DNA of 64,000 nucleotides from Eggerthella sp. YY7918 (GCF_000270285.1 NC_015738.1:1674001-1738000), one strand, 5' to 3'; positions 51,068 through 60,733 are shown, numbered from the stretch's first letter. Program-made: numbers and translations. Notes: generated by a model not told the origin, from the letters alone.

Positions 51068-51568
51068 ATGAGCACCATCGTTCTTGCTCACGCAGGAACA
51101 GGAAAAACCTACTGCGCCACACACTGGCCAGACCAATTCCTTGACTTAGTAAGTATGCCATACAAGTATATTTTGCCTGAACAAATATCAAAAAATGCAA
51201 AAGAGTCTGAGACAACAAAAGCTATTTATACCATTGAAGATATGAATCCAGAGTGGCCGCATAACTACTTCGATACCCTGGTCGTGCGTTTTCATCTTAA
51301 CCAATACGAGTACATCCTCGCCCCACCTGACTGGCGTATTGCAATCCTCTTAAACGCACACGAAATTCCTTATACATTGGCCTACCCTGATCGTTCACTT
51401 AAAAAGGAATATGAACAGCGCTTTCTTAAACGAGGAAACAACGCTGATTTTTTATCTATCTTCATTGACGACTGGGACGTTTTTATTGATCAAATGGATA
51501 GGATGCACCCTCAAAAGCGGATACGCCTTCAAAGTGGGCAGTTTTTGAGTGATGTGCTTCACAGATAA
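51068..51568 (+). CDS. small P-loop NTPase/kinase-like protein
   Basis: A 166-residue protein with an N-terminal Walker A (AHAGTGKTY), ending DQMDRMHPQKRIRLQSGQFLSDVL. A central DTLVVRFHLNQYEYILAPP strand could be the Walker B/Asp region of a nucleotide-kinase-like fold. The start at 51068 has a perfect AAAGGAGG site, so it is well expressed. The longer upstream frame is not needed. Function unknown; a phage-type nucleotide kinase or adenylate-kinase-like protein is possible. Confidence 0.65.
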   Translation: MSTIVLAHAGTGKTYCATHWPDQFLDLVSMPYKYILPEQISKNAKESETTKAIYTIEDMNPEWPHNYFDTLVVRFHLNQYEYILAPPDWRIAILLNAHEIPYTLAYPDRSLKKEYEQRFLKRGNNADFLSIFIDDWDVFIDQMDRMHPQKRIRLQSGQFLSDVLHR

Positions 51569-51603
51569 AGTATTACCACCTTCATGATTAACTTCATATG
51601 CTA

Positions 51604-52071
51604 TCAAAACACAGTAATCTCACCTGAATAGGCCTCCGCGCGGTCAAGTAAGGGGCCTTTTGCTCCCATAGCGAAGGCTATATCGCTGCTTCTGATGACG
51701 AGGAGTTCCATTCCCTCCCGCAGCTCAAGGAACCGCAGCATATCGCTGGTGAGCCGAATGACGCCGCCTGCGGAGATATTTGTCCAACAGTACGCGCGTC
51801 CTTTGTACGGCACAAACTCCCCTTCTGCAACCAGATAGTCGCGTAATTCGGGATTCTCCGAAAGAATGTGCCCCAGCTTCGAAGGCTGCAGCAAGCCCTT
51901 TCTTGTCACACAGAAACCGCCGGTACTCTTACTCCCCGTGAACAAGTAAACCCGATCTTCGGATGCGATTTCGTACTCCTCCACTGCTTGGACGGGTAGC
52001 TGCACCGTCAGGTCATCCCGTATCAGCGACTTTCCAAATATGAATTTGCCACCTCTATTCAACTGCGGCAT
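51604..52071 (-). CDS. conserved hypothetical protein
   Basis: A 155-residue protein beginning MPQLNRGGKFIFGKS, with EGEFVPYKGRAYC and MELLVIRSSDIAFAMGAKGPLL near the end. I do not recognise a characterised family; the final third resembles AbrB/SpoVT-type swapped-hairpin strands. It overlaps the tetR-type gene by 17 bases and is the second gene of that unit. A decayed copy of its last third lies at 46486. Confidence 0.65.
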   Translation of the reverse strand: MPQLNRGGKFIFGKSLIRDDLTVQLPVQAVEEYEIASEDRVYLFTGSKSTGGFCVTRKGLLQPSKLGHILSENPELRDYLVAEGEFVPYKGRAYCWTNISAGGVIRLTSDMLRFLELREGMELLVIRSSDIAFAMGAKGPLLDRAEAYSGEITVF

Positions 52072-52639
52072 TTCTTATGCTCCTTCCTTGTGCGAAGGCG
52101 ACGGCAGGTTTGGAGAATACGGACGATACCGCGTGGAAACAGCGATCGAGAGGTACCTCGTCATTATGCGACGCCCAGAAGCCGAGCATGCCTACGATGC
52201 CGCTTGCCATAAATTCTAGGACACACGCTACGTCCTCTTGAGTGTTATCCATATTGAACCGCTCGATCCACACCGCTTTTAGCGCCTCTTTCACCTGCTC
52301 TGCAGCTGCAGGCGAGCCACCCCTGCCTACCAGCAGGCACAGACGCTCAATCGACCGTCGTGCCTCCTTGTCAAGCGGCATGTCGATAAGTGCACCGGCG
52401 AAATACGCCTCCGCAAGGACTGGAATCTCAACAGGAATTGCCTCAGCGATAGCATGCGATGTCAGATCCTCAACGCTGTCAAAGTGATAGTAAAAGGTGT
52501 TCCGGTTACAGCCGACCACACGCACGATTTCGCTCACCGTGATCTGACTGACGCTTCTCTCGCGCAACAGCTGCCAAAACGTTGCCTTAATGCGCTCTTG
52601 CACTGAATCTTGCAGCCGATCTTTTCGTGGTCGCGCCAT
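52055..52639 (-). CDS. TetR family transcriptional regulator
   Basis: About 194 residues. The N-terminal HTH is ITVSEIVRVVGCNRNTFYYHFDSVEDL, a typical TetR recognition helix, followed by a helical ligand domain. The ATG at 52639 is preferred (GGGA six bases upstream), with ATGs at 52654 and 52645 also in frame. It is divergent from the YhgE/Pip-type transporter, with a palindrome between, so it most likely represses that gene. Confidence 0.88.
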   Translation of the reverse strand: MARPRKDRLQDSVQERIKATFWQLLRERSVSQITVSEIVRVVGCNRNTFYYHFDSVEDLTSHAIAEAIPVEIPVLAEAYFAGALIDMPLDKEARRSIERLCLLVGRGGSPAAAEQVKEALKAVWIERFNMDNTQEDVACVLEFMASGIVGMLGFWASHNDEVPLDRCFHAVSSVFSKPAVAFAQGRSIRNAAVE

Positions 52640-52709
52640 GTTCATTCCCATCATTCATCTTGTGATTGTCTGTTTTCTTCCTAGCTTGCACCGCCTATAG
52701 TCATATTAC

Positions 52710-52719
52710 GACAGCTGTC
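52710..52719. promoter_or_regulatory. candidate TetR operator
   Basis: GACAGCTGTC is a perfect 10-bp palindrome between the divergent starts of the tetR-type gene and the transporter. It overlaps a TAGACA that could be the -35 of the regulator (with TATAGG 16 bp on). Confidence 0.5.
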
Positions 52720-52760
52720 TAGTTTTGAACACAAACAGGACAAGACAGGAGGGAACTAAC

Positions 52761-54002
52761 ATGCTTGAACGTTTAGGAAAGAAGCGATACGCACTGCCGT
52801 TCGTCGTGTTTTTGGTGGTAGCGAGCGTCATGTCTATGGTGGTGTACCCCATGGTGACCGCCGAGCCGAGGAATCTGCCGCTCGGTATTCTCTCGCTCGA
52901 CGAGGGCATCGAAACGCCGCAAGGCACAGTGAATGCAGGTGAGGTCATCGTGGCGCAGGTCACGGAGACCGAAGCTAGCAACGCGGATGGAGCGCAGGCC
53001 GTCACGTGGTCCACTTACGAAACTCGAAAGGCGCTCGACGAGGCGATTGCTAACGAGGAATTGTACGCAGCTATCGTGATTCCTTCCGATTTCTCGGCAT
53101 CGCAGGTTCAGGCAAAAATGGCTGAGGCACAAGCTCTCGCAGCACAAGCAGCTCAAATCGCAGCGGCTCAAGCTGCGGCGGCAAACACAGGAACCCCCAC
53201 AAACCCACAAGAAGCTCCACCAACACTTCCGCAGAATGAGCAGCCGACAACCGACACTCCTGAGATTTCACCACTCTCTGTGATTATCGACGAGGGCAAG
53301 AACCCGATGGCCGCCTCAACTGTTGAGACTATGCTCACCACCATGCTCGCCCAGCAGAATCTCCCCTACACCATCGAGCGTGTCAACGAGGTCAACATCG
53401 GCGGCGGCACGCTCAATATGGCCCAACAGTTCACCGTGATCCCCGCCTTCATCATGACCATGATCTGCTCGGTGGCGCTCTACGCCCTCACGCGTGCACC
53501 CAAAACCACCTCACGCCGCGAGCGCTGGGGCATCGTTGGTATTCAAGCTGCGCTTGCGGTGTGCCTGTCGTGGCTGATCGGATTCGGCACCACGGCCATT
53601 CTTGAGACGGGCGGTCTTTCCATCCCCAGCCTGGATACCGGCTTGTTCTTGTGGCTCGCGAGTTTCTGCCTGATGCTGCTGTTCGTTGGTTGCCTCGATA
53701 TCGCGGCGCCACTTGGTGCGGTGATCATCCTTGTCTGCTTTGCAGGTGGCATGGCGTGCGGCAACCTGCCCTACGAACTCTTGCCGACGTTCTACCAGAA
53801 CTGGCTCTACCCTTGGGTACCCCAACACTTTATCGGCGAAGGTGTCCGCCAAATTTTCTACACTGGCGCTACCGTCACGAACCCAGCCGCTGCGTCCCTC
53901 GCATGGTTTGGCGTTATAGGAGCTGCAGCCCTGTGCGCTTCCGCATTTATTCCGCGCAGCGAAAGCAAAGACGGGCCAAAACCTGGGCCCGCCAACAAAT
54001 AG
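52761..54002 (+). CDS. YhgE/Pip or ABC-2-type membrane protein
   Basis: A 413-residue protein: an N-terminal membrane helix (FVVFLVVASVMSMVVYP), a long extracellular part with an Ala/Gln-rich coiled stretch and a Pro/Thr linker (about residues 125-185), then five or six membrane helices in the C-terminal half. This is the layout of YhgE/Pip and ABC-2 permease families. The ATG at 52761 follows AGGAGGGA. Under the divergent TetR-type regulator; likely drug, lipid or peptide export without its own ATPase gene here. Confidence 0.82.
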   Translation: MLERLGKKRYALPFVVFLVVASVMSMVVYPMVTAEPRNLPLGILSLDEGIETPQGTVNAGEVIVAQVTETEASNADGAQAVTWSTYETRKALDEAIANEELYAAIVIPSDFSASQVQAKMAEAQALAAQAAQIAAAQAAAANTGTPTNPQEAPPTLPQNEQPTTDTPEISPLSVIIDEGKNPMAASTVETMLTTMLAQQNLPYTIERVNEVNIGGGTLNMAQQFTVIPAFIMTMICSVALYALTRAPKTTSRRERWGIVGIQAALAVCLSWLIGFGTTAILETGGLSIPSLDTGLFLWLASFCLMLLFVGCLDIAAPLGAVIILVCFAGGMACGNLPYELLPTFYQNWLYPWVPQHFIGEGVRQIFYTGATVTNPAAASLAWFGVIGAAALCASAFIPRSESKDGPKPGPANK

Positions 54003-54059
54003 TCATTCTATCGGTGCGACGCGATAGAGCCATCTCGTCGCACCGATACCACAAGAGAA

Positions 54060-54419
54060 TTAAATTCGGTCGTATTTCGAAAGAAGCCCTACTGCAGCAG
54101 TGCAAGCTTCGCAATCGCAGTATTTTTCACCCTGCTCCTTGCGCTTAAGCTGCGTAGCAAGAATCTGATCAGCTACCTCCTTGCCAAATATCTCAACGGC
54201 GGGACCTTGTGCAAAGGCAATGACGCCGTCTACTGTGTTCGGACGACCTTCAAGGAAGTCGATAAACTTGATTGTGGCGGCCTCAATGGCTTCGTCGCTT
54301 GCACCTTCGACAGCGCTCTTCCATGCAAGCGCGGCTTCCTTTGTCTCCTGCTTGCTATTCTCTGAAGTAGCGAGAACATCCACGCGCTCAGCAACGTAAT
54401 CGAACAATTCCTTCTCCAT
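54060..54419 (-). CDS. conserved hypothetical protein with C-terminal CxC..C motif
   Basis: A 119-residue acidic helical protein (FDYVAERVDVLATSENSKQE, IKFIDFLEGRP) ending with YCDCEACTAAVGLLSKY, a small Cys cluster that could bind metal. The ATG at 54419 has AAAGGAGG. Eggerthellaceae genomes carry similar small proteins, sometimes misnamed as chaperones; function is unknown. Confidence 0.7.
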   Translation of the reverse strand: MEKELFDYVAERVDVLATSENSKQETKEAALAWKSAVEGASDEAIEAATIKFIDFLEGRPNTVDGVIAFAQGPAVEIFGKEVADQILATQLKRKEQGEKYCDCEACTAAVGLLSKYDRI

Positions 54420-54585
54420 AGCGCCTCCTTTGTGTTCGCTTACCAACGAGCAAATAGTAACACCAACCGCCCCTCACACCAACGGGGAGCTTGCTTAATA
54501 CCCCCTATCAAGCACGATGAAGCAACGTGGTAAAATCATACCGTCACGCCGAGACGCGCATACGCAAGAGAATGGAAGGCAAGGT

Positions 54586-55488
54586 ATGGCGGAACAGGAC
54601 ATGAGTGATCTCGAATACGCAACCGGTTACGAGAAAATGTACGGTGTAACCAACGAGCGCTATGAGTATCTCCTTCGCTTGCAGCAGCAACTCCGCCGCT
54701 TTGAGATAGTGCCAACCGCACCAACCTGCGACCGTAATCTTTTGCATCGTCTCGCTGATCAGCAGGCCATCCTTGCGCACAGCGGCTTCGACCCCGCCAA
54801 GGAAGATCATATTTTCGATGCCGTCAAAATCGACTTTGTACACACCACAGCGCGTATCGAAGGCAACACACTTTCACTCAAGGAGACGGGGCTTGTGCTC
54901 GAAGAGGACGCCACCATTCCTGGCAAGTCTTTGAGCGAACACTTAGAGATCGTCGATATCGCTGCCGCATTTGATCAGATGACCAAACTTGTGCGCGAAG
55001 AGAAGGATCTTTCCACTGAAGTGATTCTCGCGCTCCACCGCACAGCGTCCGCCCATCTCGATGACTGTGATGCGGGCGAATATCGCTGCGACCAACGCTA
55101 CATCACGTCGTCGCCCATTCTGCCGCCGCCTCCCGCACGCGTGCCGCAACTCATGGACGAGCTGATTGCCTGGGCAAAGCAAACAAGCGAATCACCTATT
55201 GAAACTACCGCCTTGTTCCATCTTGTATTCGAAGACATCCATCCCTTCCAAGACGGAAACGGTCGAACCGGACGCGTACTCCTGAACTTCATGCTAATGA
55301 GCGCAGGATACCCGCCAATCAGCCTCAAAGCTGATGAAGCAAGCATCGCCACGTATTACCGCGCCATCGACTCATTCGCCCGCGACATCGAAGGCCGCGA
55401 CGGTTCATCGATGGTCGACCTCGTTGCTCATCGGTTGGAAGATTCCATAGCTCAACGCATGCTACAGCTTGAGCAGTTGGGCAGGTAA
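54586..55488 (+). CDS. Fic family protein (AMP transferase type)
   Basis: A 300-residue protein with the full Fic motif HPFQDGNGRTGR near residue 220. An N-terminal inhibitory motif TARIEGN (S/T-x3-E-G) near residue 85 marks class II self-inhibited Fic proteins. The active His is present, so it should be able to AMPylate targets when released. The ATG at 54586 follows AAGGCAAGG. No antitoxin partner is nearby, as expected for class II. Confidence 0.9.
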   Translation: MAEQDMSDLEYATGYEKMYGVTNERYEYLLRLQQQLRRFEIVPTAPTCDRNLLHRLADQQAILAHSGFDPAKEDHIFDAVKIDFVHTTARIEGNTLSLKETGLVLEEDATIPGKSLSEHLEIVDIAAAFDQMTKLVREEKDLSTEVILALHRTASAHLDDCDAGEYRCDQRYITSSPILPPPPARVPQLMDELIAWAKQTSESPIETTALFHLVFEDIHPFQDGNGRTGRVLLNFMLMSAGYPPISLKADEASIATYYRAIDSFARDIEGRDGSSMVDLVAHRLEDSIAQRMLQLEQLGR

Positions 55489-55520
55489 TCAGCCGCTATC
55501 ACCCTACCCAGCACAACCGT

Positions 55521-56099
55521 TTAGCGCGTTTCGACCAGTTCTTGATACGCAAAGCAATCAACCACATGGTCGTTCACCATGCCGATGGATTGCATATAGG
55601 CGTAAACGATGGTTGAGCCGACGAATTTGAAGCCGCGTTGTTTGAGGTCTTTGCTGATGCGGTCGGAAAGCGGTGTGGTAGCTGGAATGTCGTTCTCGGT
55701 GCGCCAGTGGTTCACAATGGGATTGCCGTCCACGTACCCCCAGATAAACGCATCAAAGCTTCCGAATTCCTCGACCACATCCAGGAAGAGCTTGGCGTTT
55801 ACAATGGCTGCGGTGATCTTGCGACAGTTACGGACGATGCCCGCGTTCGTCATGAGTTCCTCGACCTTCGCGTCATCATAGAGCGCCACCTTAGCGGGAT
55901 CGAAGTTGTCGAATGCTTCGCGGTACGCCTCGCGCTTCTTGAGGATGGTCAGCCACGAGAGGCCCGCTTGCGCGCCCTCCAAAACCAGCAACTCGAATAG
56001 TTCGCGGTCGTCATGAGTGGGCCTTCCCCACTCGTTGTCGTGGTAGTCCACGTATATCGGGATGTCGCCCGCCCACGAGCATCGACACTTCGGCTCCAT
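55521..56099 (-). CDS. tag: DNA-3-methyladenine glycosylase I
   Basis: A 192-residue base-excision repair enzyme: CRCSWAG at the N-terminus (first zinc Cys), YHDNEWGRPTHDDRELFELLVLEG, then a C-terminal zinc-binding VVDCFAY region and the FKFVGSTIVYAYMQSIGMVNDH helix, all typical of Tag. It removes 3-methyladenine from alkylated DNA. The start at 56099 is eight bases from the end of the upstream epimerase gene. Confidence 0.93.
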   Translation of the reverse strand: MEPKCRCSWAGDIPIYVDYHDNEWGRPTHDDRELFELLVLEGAQAGLSWLTILKKREAYREAFDNFDPAKVALYDDAKVEELMTNAGIVRNCRKITAAIVNAKLFLDVVEEFGSFDAFIWGYVDGNPIVNHWRTENDIPATTPLSDRISKDLKQRGFKFVGSTIVYAYMQSIGMVNDHVVDCFAYQELVETR

Positions 56100-56107
56100 A
56101 ACAACTC

Positions 56108-57007
56108 CTATCGAAACGTCATCCGGTACGTAAGGGTGGCGCACTCGCCAGGAACAAGGGTACACACACCGGGCTTCTCGGCTAGCTCGTGCGGGGAGAA
56201 GTGTCCATCAGGGAGTGCCGACCACGGCTCAATACAGAGGTAGCGCGCGTCGTCTTGACCAGCTTTGGTCCAAATGCCCAGGTACGGGAAGTCCGGAAAT
56301 TCCACCGTCACCTCGTAATCGTTCTTCCCGCAACCCAGCGTGACGACGCTACCGGGAACGCTCTCAAGTACAATCGTATCGATGCCCAGCTGCTCGGGAG
56401 TTTTCGTCAGGCACCCATCCTCAAGTGGCACGGTTGTTTTCGACAGGGTGAGAATACCCGATTCGTCCATGCCAAACATCTCAATCACGTCGAGACCCTC
56501 AAATCGCACAAAATAGTCGGCCATATGCTCGCCCGGCAACAGGCGCGTCGCATATGCCTCGTGGCCACCCAGCTCAAACGGCATGGGTATAGTGCCTACG
56601 TTCTCGACGATATGCGTTTTCACAAGAGTCGACCCCTCAAGCGCGAACTCGACGGTCAGCCGAAAGTCGAAAGGATAGACAGCCTTGGTGTCCTCGTCAG
56701 AAGCCGTCGCAAAACACACCTCGGAAGCCGACGCCCGCTCAATGTCAAACATCCGATCACGACAAAACCCATGCGTCGGCGCATCTATGCGCTTACCATC
56801 AAGCGCATACCACCCATCGCGCAGCCGTCCGATCAGCGGAAACAAGAGCGGCGCCCGACGCCCCCACACCGCCGGGTCGCCACCCCACATACGCTCAACA
56901 CCGCCACGCACCACACTCTGTAGCTCTGCACCCCTACTTGAAATGCATGCTGCAAGTTCATCGCTTTCCAGTGTCACTCTCGTTTCAGTCCCCACAAAGA
57001 CCTCCAT
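56108..57007 (-). CDS. aldose 1-epimerase family protein
   Basis: A 299-residue galactose mutarotase-fold protein: RGAELQSVVRGG, WGRRAPLLFPLIGRLRDG, APTHGFCRDRMF (catalytic His region), NVGTIPMPFELGGHEAY and a C-terminal CIEPWSALPD, which matches LacX-like aldose 1-epimerase-related proteins. It interconverts anomers of sugars; the substrate is unknown. It lies directly upstream of tag on the same strand. Confidence 0.88.
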   Translation of the reverse strand: MEVFVGTETRVTLESDELAACISSRGAELQSVVRGGVERMWGGDPAVWGRRAPLLFPLIGRLRDGWYALDGKRIDAPTHGFCRDRMFDIERASASEVCFATASDEDTKAVYPFDFRLTVEFALEGSTLVKTHIVENVGTIPMPFELGGHEAYATRLLPGEHMADYFVRFEGLDVIEMFGMDESGILTLSKTTVPLEDGCLTKTPEQLGIDTIVLESVPGSVVTLGCGKNDYEVTVEFPDFPYLGIWTKAGQDDARYLCIEPWSALPDGHFSPHELAEKPGVCTLVPGECATLTYRMTFR

Positions 57008-57233
57008 GGTGCAATCTGCTACCGCTCTTTAGCAAAAAATCTATAGTACAATTGTACGATAAAAACTTTGTATTGGGGGAAACAAAGAGCAAACTATATT
57101 TGCAGAACAAAAACGAAAGCACGCTATGAAAAATTGGCATGCTTACAATCAAGAATTGTCGAAATCATCAAAGTTCTGCTCGGATGCGCACTGGCGAGAG
57201 CAAGCGTGCATCCGAGCAAAGAAACTTAGAAAC

Positions 57234-58982
57234 CTATTGGGTCGCGAGTCGTTTTCCCAGCAGATACGACAACGTGCCACAAACTCCGCCAAGATTCAGA
57301 CCGGGAAAAACAAAATTGTATACATTGCCATACATATCGCCCGTCATAATACCTGTGGTATACAGTCCCTGAATCGGATTATCACTTGCATCAAGTGCCT
57401 GCATTTGGGAATTAGTGCGAATACCCCCGCAGATAGTGAGGAACTGCGTCCCTACACTTTTTGCCGCATAGAATGGCGGTGTGCTAATCGGAAACAGTTC
57501 GGAAGGATTCACGCGGAATTCCTCATCAACGCCCTGTTCAGCGTAGCGATTGTAATCGTTTATCGTCTTGAGAGCCGCCTCGGTGTCCTCCAAGCCGTTT
57601 TCAGCAAGAATAGCCACGAGCTCTTCAAGGGTATCAGCTTTAAAGTACGTCCCAGCTTCAATATTCGCATCCCACGAAGCAGTCATCTCTTCTGGGGTAA
57701 AAGGCACACAACCGTTAACAGCATCAACTGTACAGCCATAATAATCCCAAGATGCTTGCGTATTCACATACTCACTGTCCCAAATACCGAATACGGTTTG
57801 TTTTGGCTGGTTTGTTATAGCAAATCCACCATAGGAAAAGTTTGTTGTTTCGTTGAAGTAACGCTTCCCCTTTATGTTCATATTAATACCGAAGAAGTTG
57901 CCCATGGGGCCTTGGCGGGTGGGGCCAGCGCATCCATTGCAGACCATCGGAGCACATGGGGTCTTTTGCCATGCAGCGCCAACCCACAGGGCCATCTTGT
58001 GGCCATCTCCCGGCATGAGGCCTGACCAATTTGCCTCGACGTTGTAATCGGGCTCATCGAAGGTAAGAACATCGCCAAACGTCTTTAAAGTCCAAGGTGC
58101 GTATTTCGCCATCATGTCTTTGTCGCGGCTAAAGTCACCTGTGGCAAGAACAACAGCTTTACTCGCTTCAAACTTAACATAGCTGCCATCAGCCACCTTG
58201 GCAATACAACCATCTACAGCGCCTTCTATTCCATTGGGTACACCGCCACGTGTAAGCTGCACAACGGGGCTATCGAAGTACACCGTACCCCCAAGATCAT
58301 TGGTGAAGATGTCAACCATAGCATTCACCTGCTGAGGAGCACCATCCTTAAAACCGAGAGGCAGCTCGTCGGTAAAGAAGTTATGCGCAGCGGCCGGCAT
58401 AGTAAGTACACCATCGGGATCGGTAAAACCCGGTTCAAGAGAGACATTGAGGCCCTTGGATGCAAGTTTGTCAATTTCCCAGTCCATGACTTCGGACGAA
58501 TGATTGAGGATATCCGCCCACTTTCCATTGTCAGCCAGGAAAGAACCTTGACCAAGCTGGGATTTCATATAGACACGCATATCGTCTTTTGTAATAGATA
58601 TGTCGTGCGCTTGCTGGGCCTTCGTTCCAAATCCGAAATTAGACCCTCCACGAGAGATACCTTTTGAGCTTGCTGAAACAACGATAACATCTGCACCGTC
58701 TTCCGCCGCTGCTACAGCAGTTACCATTCCAGCCAAACCTGAACCAACAACAACGATTTCGGCAGAATAAGTCTCTGCAACGTCGCTATCGGAAATTGGT
58801 TCTGGTGGAACTTCAAACGACCACTTTTGCTCGAGTGAATTTGCGTCAAGAATTCCTTCCGAATTACTGTTCGCTTTGGAATCAACCGCCTGTGGCGCGC
58901 ACCCCGCTAAACCGCCAAATGTAGCCAAAATTCCTGTAGCTGCTGCACCGGAAACAAACGACCTACGACTAATGGACTCCAT
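57234..58982 (-). CDS. Tat-exported FAD-dependent reductase (fumarate reductase-like)
   Basis: A 582-residue protein. The N-terminus has a twin-arginine signal (SRRSFVSG) and a lipobox (LAGC), so it is likely a Tat lipoprotein. The FAD motif VVVGSGLAGMVTAV and the C-terminal CGGIRTNSQMQALD, then MYGNVYNF place it in the fumarate/urocanate/artificial-acceptor reductase family expanded in Eggerthellaceae. It has no FMN-binding or haem domain, so it needs a separate electron donor. The ATG at 58982 follows AAGGGGAC. A membrane LuxR-type regulator is divergent. Confidence 0.88.
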   Translation of the reverse strand: MESISRRSFVSGAAATGILATFGGLAGCAPQAVDSKANSNSEGILDANSLEQKWSFEVPPEPISDSDVAETYSAEIVVVGSGLAGMVTAVAAAEDGADVIVVSASSKGISRGGSNFGFGTKAQQAHDISITKDDMRVYMKSQLGQGSFLADNGKWADILNHSSEVMDWEIDKLASKGLNVSLEPGFTDPDGVLTMPAAAHNFFTDELPLGFKDGAPQQVNAMVDIFTNDLGGTVYFDSPVVQLTRGGVPNGIEGAVDGCIAKVADGSYVKFEASKAVVLATGDFSRDKDMMAKYAPWTLKTFGDVLTFDEPDYNVEANWSGLMPGDGHKMALWVGAAWQKTPCAPMVCNGCAGPTRQGPMGNFFGINMNIKGKRYFNETTNFSYGGFAITNQPKQTVFGIWDSEYVNTQASWDYYGCTVDAVNGCVPFTPEEMTASWDANIEAGTYFKADTLEELVAILAENGLEDTEAALKTINDYNRYAEQGVDEEFRVNPSELFPISTPPFYAAKSVGTQFLTICGGIRTNSQMQALDASDNPIQGLYTTGIMTGDMYGNVYNFVFPGLNLGGVCGTLSYLLGKRLATQ

Positions 58983-59165
58983 ACCGTCCCCTTCCCTTTC
59001 ACCCCGTTCGACGCCCTGTTGCGTCGAAACGCACGACGACAATCTATAAACAAAATGCCTGTTACCCCTCGCACGATGTTTGCTATTTTGTCTACTTTCA
59101 TCCATTTGATGCGAGGTTATGTGGGAGAATCAAACTGGCGGAACGTAAAGGGAAAGGTTACTTTG

Positions 59166-60641
59166 ATGAGGCCTGCCATTCGACAGCTCTGGTCTATAGT
59201 AGGGTATGCAATCACCCTTCTCCTCATCATCTTGTTCACGCATGGGATGGGTCGAGTCTTCCAAAACGAAATCGAACTTGTCAACTACTCTTACTATCGT
59301 CTCTCTCTTTCGGTAGGCTTTGTTGGAACCCTCCTCGCGCTTGGCCTTAAGAACATCTTCTCCCCTCGCATGCTGACTCGTACTTTCATCATTTGTTCAA
59401 CTGTGCTTTCCTTAGTTGGAATTGTGCTGCTCCTCTTACATAACGTTGCGCTTTTCAGAAGCGCGTTAGCGTATCCCTCATCTTTCCTAATTGGAGTAGG
59501 GCTCGCTAGCATGTTTGCTCTGTGGCAGCAAACATTGGCAAATCAGGACATCGACATTGTGAAAAATAGTATTGTCGGAGGAACGGCGATTGCCGCACTT
59601 GCGGGTGCACCCTTCAATTTCGTAGTTGACCCGGGAATACTATTCATTGTGGCATCAATCTGCACTCTTGCTAACGGATTACTTCTCTACCGCTTCCAAA
59701 ATTTAGAGGAGGAGCCGAGCTTAAAGCCCTCACCAAACATCGGTTACGAATGGAAATCTCAATTCGAACGACTCATGCTCAGCACCTGGAGATATATCGT
59801 TTGCGTGGGAACGATCGGATTTGCCAGCCGCGTTTCACAGGTACTCATAGAAAACGACTCTGCCCCCAATCTCTATATAACAGCAGCAACGCTTCTTGCC
59901 GCAATAGTCCTTGGGATGGTATGGCGTAGAAATTATTCATTTAGAAAAGTATACGGAATACTGACCATTCTGGTTACCGCATGCTTTCTTCCCATTACGA
60001 TTCTCGGAGAACGTTTTTATGCCCCTATCGCAGGATTTACCTTTTTCGCATTCTCTCTTGTTTCGATGTTTATGGTTTTAACCACTGTGCAGATATCACG
60101 CGCAAGAGGAATGAATCCCACCGCCGTATTTGGTATTTTTACCGGATGTGTGTATCTGATAACCGACATCGGTCCGATCTTGATACATCTACTCGGTCAA
60201 GGGTTCGGCTTCTCTCAAGTCATCATAGCTTCCCTGTCAACGGTGTATTTGCTCTCCATAGGCGGCTATGTTATTGGGTCGCTCAGGTCGGAACATGGCG
60301 AAACACAGAAGGACTCTGAGGAGCAACAACACCCCATTGTCGCCCAACCGGAAGACAGATCGAGCTCCTTTGTCCAGACAGTCGTCATCCAACGCGACCT
60401 AATTCCCGTGTGTTGTGAACAGCTAAAAAGGACATACCGTCTCACTACAAGAGAAACCGAAGTGCTTGAACTCTTCGCAAGAGGACGCGATCTTCCGCGC
60501 ATAGCCGAAACCCTTTACGTATCGCAGAACACCATTCGCACGCACAGCAGAAACCTTTATCGCAAATTGGGCGTCTCGAGCAAACAAGATGCTCTCGACA
60601 TGCTTGAGCAATGCAAACGCGAGATCCTGGAAGAGAACTAA
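59166..60641 (+). CDS. membrane LuxR regulator with MFS-like N-terminal domain
   Basis: About 491 residues: about 12 hydrophobic helices (residues 10-395), a linker, then a LuxR HTH (TTRETEVLELFARGRDLPRIAETLYVSQNTIRTHSRNLYRKLGVS). This class is typical of Eggerthellaceae, where it sits beside flavoprotein reductases and is thought to sense their substrate at the membrane. The ATG at 59166 lies about 10 bases after AAAGG. It is divergent from the Tat flavoprotein, the expected target. Confidence 0.88.
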   Translation: MRPAIRQLWSIVGYAITLLLIILFTHGMGRVFQNEIELVNYSYYRLSLSVGFVGTLLALGLKNIFSPRMLTRTFIICSTVLSLVGIVLLLLHNVALFRSALAYPSSFLIGVGLASMFALWQQTLANQDIDIVKNSIVGGTAIAALAGAPFNFVVDPGILFIVASICTLANGLLLYRFQNLEEEPSLKPSPNIGYEWKSQFERLMLSTWRYIVCVGTIGFASRVSQVLIENDSAPNLYITAATLLAAIVLGMVWRRNYSFRKVYGILTILVTACFLPITILGERFYAPIAGFTFFAFSLVSMFMVLTTVQISRARGMNPTAVFGIFTGCVYLITDIGPILIHLLGQGFGFSQVIIASLSTVYLLSIGGYVIGSLRSEHGETQKDSEEQQHPIVAQPEDRSSSFVQTVVIQRDLIPVCCEQLKRTYRLTTRETEVLELFARGRDLPRIAETLYVSQNTIRTHSRNLYRKLGVSSKQDALDMLEQCKREILEEN

Positions 60642-60733
60642 GTGCCCTCTTACAACATCAGCACTTCGACTAATGCGCTCCTGAACAGCCGAACAGAAAA
60701 GACAACGTGACCTGCAATTGCTTCATTTTTGAC

